From: Gammaproteobacteria bacterium
Lineage (GTDB): Bacteria > Pseudomonadota > Gammaproteobacteria > Eutrophobiales > Eutrophobiaceae
Direction of reading: 5' to 3'
DNA length: 8,829 nucleotides
NCBI GenBank assembly: GCA_015661095.1
Contig: JACVQI010000072.1
Coordinates: 1-8,829, forward strand
Notes under the pieces: generated by a model
What the model was told of the DNA's origin: nothing
Databases searched by the model: none
The model's input: the letters and a program-made list of their open reading frames with translations, nothing else
Shown here: piece after piece, positions 5,477 through 8,829 of the stretch
Layout: the number at the start of each line of letters is the position of its first letter
Numbering within the stretch: the first letter of the stretch is position 1
Translations under genes and position numbers: made by a program

Positions 5477-7219
5477 ATGGTTCATTTAAGCAGATCGAAC
5501 AGATTTACATTGTTGGCAATGCTGGCAATCCTGCTCTCGAATATTTTCATATTCAGTCCTCAGACCGTTTATATAACCAACATTGGACAGTTCACGGTAT
5601 CACTCTTCGCAATCTTGAAAATATGCCTGATACCTGTGTTAGGTTTATTGTTAATTTTCTACCCCGTCTCGAAACTGATTCCCGATGCGCGATCAACCCG
5701 TTATGCAGCAGTCCTGGCCATGCTGAGCATGCTTGTCTGGATTCAGGGCAATATATTGTTATGGGAATATGGCCTGTTGGACGGAAAAAGTATTGTCTGG
5801 AGCGATTATGAATGGCGTGGCTGGTTCGATGGCAGTTTGTGGACCGCCGCTATTCTTGTTACCTGCTGGTACAAACACGTAGCAAACATTGCCATCAGGG
5901 GGGCAATATTTATTTTCATTTTACAATTGCTAACCGCAAGTTACACAAGTATTCAGAACTGGAATTTAATCCATAAAGAATATCAAACGAGTGGCAATGA
6001 AAAATTAACTGAAATATCCAATTTCTCACCAACCAGTAATGTTCTGCATCTTGTTGTAGATGGATTCCAGTCAGATGTATTTGATGAATTAGTCCATCAT
6101 GAAACACTCAAGGACAGGTACGAAAATAGTTTCCAGGGGTTTGAGTATTACCGGGAAACCCTTGGAGTCTTCCCCTATACCATTTTCGCGGTCCCGGCTT
6201 TTTTAGCGGGAGAACTGTATTCCAATCAATCGCCTAAAGATCAATTCATTGATGATGTATTGAAAGGCAAAACTATTTTAAGTGCTGCTAAAAAAGCTGG
6301 TTACCAGATTGATCTGGCAACTGGCGGGGGCTATATGGGGAACAGGTATGCTAATCTGCCTTTTAACAACCTGTATAACCTGGATAATATCGCCAGCGTG
6401 GGAGCTGAATTAAAGGATCCGGTAGTAGCTTTGGAATTATCTCTGTTCAGGGTCTCTCCGCATTTTTTAAAAAGATACATCTATAATGACCAAAAATGGC
6501 TGTTATCACAATTATTATTCGGTGAGGAGTTTTACAAATTCGGCTATTTTTCACATACCTATTTCCTGAATAAATTTATTCAGGAAATGAAAGTGGAGAG
6601 GAGTGCTCCCGTCTACAAATATTTGCACGTTATGAATACGCATAATCCAATAGTGGTTGATGATCATTGTCAATATTCAGGAAAACCGTCCAGCATGACG
6701 AGGACATCCCTGACTACTCAAGCATATTGCACCCTCGACACTCTTGCCAGATTGCTGGATAGAATGAAAGAAATGGGCGTTTATGACACCACGCTGATCA
6801 TCATCCATGGCGACCATGGCGGATGGGTCCCCAATTACCGGCAAGGACCGCCAGCCACACTCGTATCCGGCGATAAGGCGCCAGAATGGATGACCTCACT
6901 GGCATCGCCATTATTACTGATAAAAAAACCAAACGAAAAAACACCTTTCAGGATATCCGATATATACGCATCATTACTTGACATACCAGCGACCATTGCC
7001 GATACCATGGATTGGGAGGCAGATTTCAAATATCAGTCTTTAGAAATGTTAAAAACCAGTGGCCCCGGAACAAGGGAACGCTACTTCCGATTTTACTTCT
7101 GGCAGAGGGATGCCTGGGAAGCCGATTATACCAATCCGATCCAGGAATTCAGAATTGATGGCAGTCATTATGAAACTGAATGGAAGCTGGCCAGGGTAAT
7201 TTATCCACCTCAACATTAG
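5477..7219 (+). CDS. Membrane-anchored alkaline-phosphatase-superfamily (sulfatase/LtaS-like) protein
   Basis: A 580-residue protein with about five hydrophobic segments at its N-terminus (about 10-27, 39-62, 76-96, 119-131, 138-155), then an extracytoplasmic catalytic domain. The layout resembles lipoteichoic acid synthase LtaS and phosphoethanolamine transferases. Candidate active-site residues: D195 in V-V-D-G-F-Q-S-D (first metal ligand), T235 in F-P-Y-T-I-F-A-V-P (nucleophile position), H389 in M-N-T-H-N-P (compare the substrate-site His of LtaS), and D446-H447 in H-G-D-H-G-G-W (metal ligands). The sulfatase Cys/Ser-x-Pro-x-Arg motif is missing, so a true sulfatase is unlikely; a transferase or hydrolase using a Thr nucleophile fits better. 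The donor and acceptor cannot be read. It begins 50 bases after suhB without a visible Shine-Dalgarno; an in-frame TAA at 5447-5449 limits any upstream start. It is AT-rich and heavy in AGG, AGA, ATA and TTA codons compared with its left neighbours. Confidence 0.82.
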   Translation: MVHLSRSNRFTLLAMLAILLSNIFIFSPQTVYITNIGQFTVSLFAILKICLIPVLGLLLIFYPVSKLIPDARSTRYAAVLAMLSMLVWIQGNILLWEYGLLDGKSIVWSDYEWRGWFDGSLWTAAILVTCWYKHVANIAIRGAIFIFILQLLTASYTSIQNWNLIHKEYQTSGNEKLTEISNFSPTSNVLHLVVDGFQSDVFDELVHHETLKDRYENSFQGFEYYRETLGVFPYTIFAVPAFLAGELYSNQSPKDQFIDDVLKGKTILSAAKKAGYQIDLATGGGYMGNRYANLPFNNLYNLDNIASVGAELKDPVVALELSLFRVSPHFLKRYIYNDQKWLLSQLLFGEEFYKFGYFSHTYFLNKFIQEMKVERSAPVYKYLHVMNTHNPIVVDDHCQYSGKPSSMTRTSLTTQAYCTLDTLARLLDRMKEMGVYDTTLIIIHGDHGGWVPNYRQGPPATLVSGDKAPEWMTSLASPLLLIKKPNEKTPFRISDIYASLLDIPATIADTMDWEADFKYQSLEMLKTSGPGTRERYFRFYFWQRDAWEADYTNPIQEFRIDGSHYETEWKLARVIYPPQH

Positions 7220-7231
7220 AGGAGTAACTTA

Positions 7232-7477
7232 ATGAATGTGGCATTGTTACTGGCGATAATACTTTCCGGATTATGCTACTCCGGTTCCGCCTATGCATAC
7301 CTGGATCCCGGTACCGGGAGTTTTATCCTGCAGATGCTAATCGCCGGCATCATGGGCATCATTCTTACGGCCAAGCTTTACTGGTACCGATTGATTGATT
7401 TTTTCAAACGTCACTTTGGCAAAACTGAAAACAATAAAGATACTCAACCTGATGAGAATAATACGAAGGCTGATTAA
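7232..7477 (+). CDS. Small membrane protein with a DPGTGS motif
   Basis: An 81-residue protein. Residues 4-14 are a hydrophobic core and A20-Y21-A22 is a plausible signal-peptidase site, which would leave Y23-L-D-P-G-T-G-S-F-I-L-Q (23-34) at the mature N-terminus. A second hydrophobic segment (about 33-51) follows, then a basic patch R-L-I-D-F-F-K-R-H-F (53-62) and a charged, Asn/Asp/Lys-rich tail. The topology is therefore a short periplasmic motif followed by one membrane span and a cytoplasmic tail, or two spans if the signal is not cleaved. From memory, small proteins with this motif recur beside phosphatase/sulfatase-like envelope genes, but I know of no assigned function. A strong Shine-Dalgarno (AGAGGAG, 7218-7224) overlaps the upstream stop codon and lies 7 bases before ATG, indicating coupling with the gene before it. 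Confidence 0.8.
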   Translation: MNVALLLAIILSGLCYSGSAYAYLDPGTGSFILQMLIAGIMGIILTAKLYWYRLIDFFKRHFGKTENNKDTQPDENNTKAD

Positions 7478-7497
7478 TTTTATTCCTGGGAGAGCTT

Positions 7498-8829
7498 ATG
7501 GAGTTCGATAAGCTACCCTGCTCATTCCGGGATCCTTCGGGTTTCCTGTTCAGGAAGGATGATGTTTTATACAGGCAGATAAACTCATGTTACAAAGACA
7601 ATTACCAGACCCTGAAAAACTCCGGGTTGTATACTGATCTTATTGATAAGGGCCTGCTTGTCACCCATGAAGAAGTGAAGGTAGAACCGGAAGGTGAGCA
7701 TGGATATCTGACGATCAGGCCTGATGAGCTGCCGTTTATTTCCTATCCATACGAATGGTCCTTCAGTCAACTGAAAGAATCGGCCTTATTAACCCTGAAA
7801 ATCCAGCAATTAGCCATGAACAAAGGATTTTCGTTAAAAGATGCCAGCTCCTACAACGTACAACTCCAAAGAGGAAAACCAATATTCATTGATACTCTAT
7901 CATTTGAAAAACTAAACCCGTCCGAACCTTGGATTGCATATAAACAGTTTTGCCAGCACTTCCTGGCACCACTGGCCCTGATGGCTAAGAAGGATATCAG
8001 TCTCAATCAACTGCTGAGGACGAATATTGACGGCATACCACTCCTATTAGCCAGCAAACTGCTGCCATTAAGAACCCGCATGAATTTTTCACTTGCGATT
8101 CATCTTCATCTGCATGCGCGCATGCAATCCAAATTTGCAGATCAGGATCTTGATGTCATCAAACACAGGAAAAAATTCTCCCGCAATTCACTGAATGGCA
8201 TCATTGACAGTCTGGTCACTGCCGTATCCGGATTAAACTGGCAGCCGAAGGACACGGAATGGCACGATTATTATGACTCTAATAACAATTATAACAATGA
8301 AGCGTTATTGTCCAAGGAGATAATTGTCAGGGAATTTCTGGATAAACAGAGTAACCGGTCAACCTGGGACTTGGGCGCGAATACCGGCAGGTTTAGCAGA
8401 CTGGCGGCGCAATATAGCGAATATGTATGCGCATGGGATATCGATCCCGCCTGTGTGGAGATTAACTATAGAACAAATTGCAAGAATGGCGTGGGGAATG
8501 TTTATCCATTACTGCTGGATTTGACAAATCCCAGCCCGGCGATCGGCTGGAATAATTGCGAACGTGCTGCATTGAAAGAGCGAGGTCCGGCCGATTTAAC
8601 CCTGGCCCTGGGCATAATCCATCATTTGAGTATCGCAAATAATTTGTCATTCGAGATGATTGCGAGCTTTCTGGCAGATATAACACATACCTTAATCATC
8701 GAATTCATCCAGAAAACAGACAGTCAGGTTAAAAAACTACTACGCAACAGAACAGATATTTTTCCTGAATATAATCAGGATAATTTCGAACATGTATTTT
8801 CAGAATATTTTAATACTCTTGGTAAAAAA
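7498..8829 (+). CDS. Class I SAM-dependent methyltransferase with a large N-terminal domain (3' end outside window)
   Basis: An ORF of 444 codons, open to the right edge, so the C-terminus is missing. GGAG (7489-7492) lies 5 bases before ATG, and the gene follows the DPGTGS gene by 20 bases. The Rossmann methyltransferase part starts near residue 285: motif I is W-D-L-G-A-N-T-G-R-F (290-299), the acidic loop binding the SAM ribose is A-W-D-I-D-P (312-317), and A-L-G-I-I-H-H-L is around 370-377 with H375-H376. Residues 1 to about 260 are not a known methyltransferase core. They contain P-Y-E-W-S-F (about 83-88), L-K-D-A-S-S-Y-N-V-Q (113-122) and P-I-F-I-D-T-L-S-F-E (128-137), whose Asp/Asn spacing resembles a kinase catalytic loop and metal-binding Asp. 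An Asn/Tyr-rich linker (S-N-N-N-Y-N-N, near 261-267) precedes the methyltransferase part. Similar proteins have been annotated as NoeA-like nodulation proteins, but substrate and role are unknown here. Composition is AT-rich, like the two preceding genes. Confidence 0.85.
   Translation, partial: MEFDKLPCSFRDPSGFLFRKDDVLYRQINSCYKDNYQTLKNSGLYTDLIDKGLLVTHEEVKVEPEGEHGYLTIRPDELPFISYPYEWSFSQLKESALLTLKIQQLAMNKGFSLKDASSYNVQLQRGKPIFIDTLSFEKLNPSEPWIAYKQFCQHFLAPLALMAKKDISLNQLLRTNIDGIPLLLASKLLPLRTRMNFSLAIHLHLHARMQSKFADQDLDVIKHRKKFSRNSLNGIIDSLVTAVSGLNWQPKDTEWHDYYDSNNNYNNEALLSKEIIVREFLDKQSNRSTWDLGANTGRFSRLAAQYSEYVCAWDIDPACVEINYRTNCKNGVGNVYPLLLDLTNPSPAIGWNNCERAALKERGPADLTLALGIIHHLSIANNLSFEMIASFLADITHTLIIEFIQKTDSQVKKLLRNRTDIFPEYNQDNFEHVFSEYFNTLGKK

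Noticed and set aside
7232..7297. Lipobox in the 81-residue protein (C15)
   Set aside because: The residue before Cys is Leu (S-G-L-C), not Gly, Ala or Ser, and the A20-Y21-A22 site fits ordinary signal peptidase better.
8462..8686. 74-codon - strand frame inside the methyltransferase gene
   Set aside because: Antisense shadow of an uninterrupted 444-codon frame with methyltransferase motifs.
1..8829. CRISPR array, tRNA, rRNA or insertion sequence
   Set aside because: No regularly spaced direct repeats, no cloverleaf or rRNA signature and no transposase were seen on either strand; only the REP-like pair at 647-749 is repetitive.

Overview
The window reads as a chromosomal segment of a gammaproteobacterium. 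The best argument is gene order: an ArsC-type C-terminus, wrbA, hda and a DUF2066 gene lie together next to purM, close to the order I recall around hda in Pseudomonas, and trmJ and suhB are divergent neighbours as in Escherichia coli. Genus cannot be read from the sequence. All the core enzymes look intact and of normal family length.

Layout. Positions 1-635 (+): the last 11 codons of a probable arsenate-reductase-family gene, then wrbA two bases later. Positions 636-811: no gene, but a REP-like pair of inverted palindromes and a bidirectional terminator between wrbA and hda, which converge. Positions 812-2619 (-): a DUF2066 exported protein followed by hda, the replication-initiation regulator. 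Positions 2695-3735 (+): purM, divergent from the DUF2066 gene, ending at a short terminator. Positions 3774-4535 (-): trmJ, convergent with purM. Positions 4644-5426 (+): suhB, divergent from trmJ, with palindromes in the shared intergenic region. No gene-free stretch exceeds 176 bases.

From about 5430 the character changes. Base composition falls from about 60% GC (37/60 in the line starting at 3121) to 32-42% (25/60 at 5521, 19/60 at 6481), and AGA, AGG, ATA and TTA codons become common. This part holds three closely spaced + strand genes: a polytopic membrane protein with an alkaline-phosphatase/LtaS-like catalytic domain, an 81-residue membrane peptide with a Tyr-Leu-Asp-Pro-Gly-Thr-Gly-Ser motif, and a large SAM-dependent methyltransferase that runs off the right edge. 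They probably form one operon acting on the cell envelope, most likely modifying a surface glycan or lipid. This is inference from the protein types.

The most interesting part is this last cassette. The methyltransferase carries a roughly 260-residue N-terminal region in which I see a kinase-like Asp-x4-Asn ... Asp spacing (D115, N120, D132). That suggests a possible kinase-methyltransferase fusion, functionally reminiscent of the O-antigen terminator WbdD but with the domains in reverse order. It needs a structure-level test.
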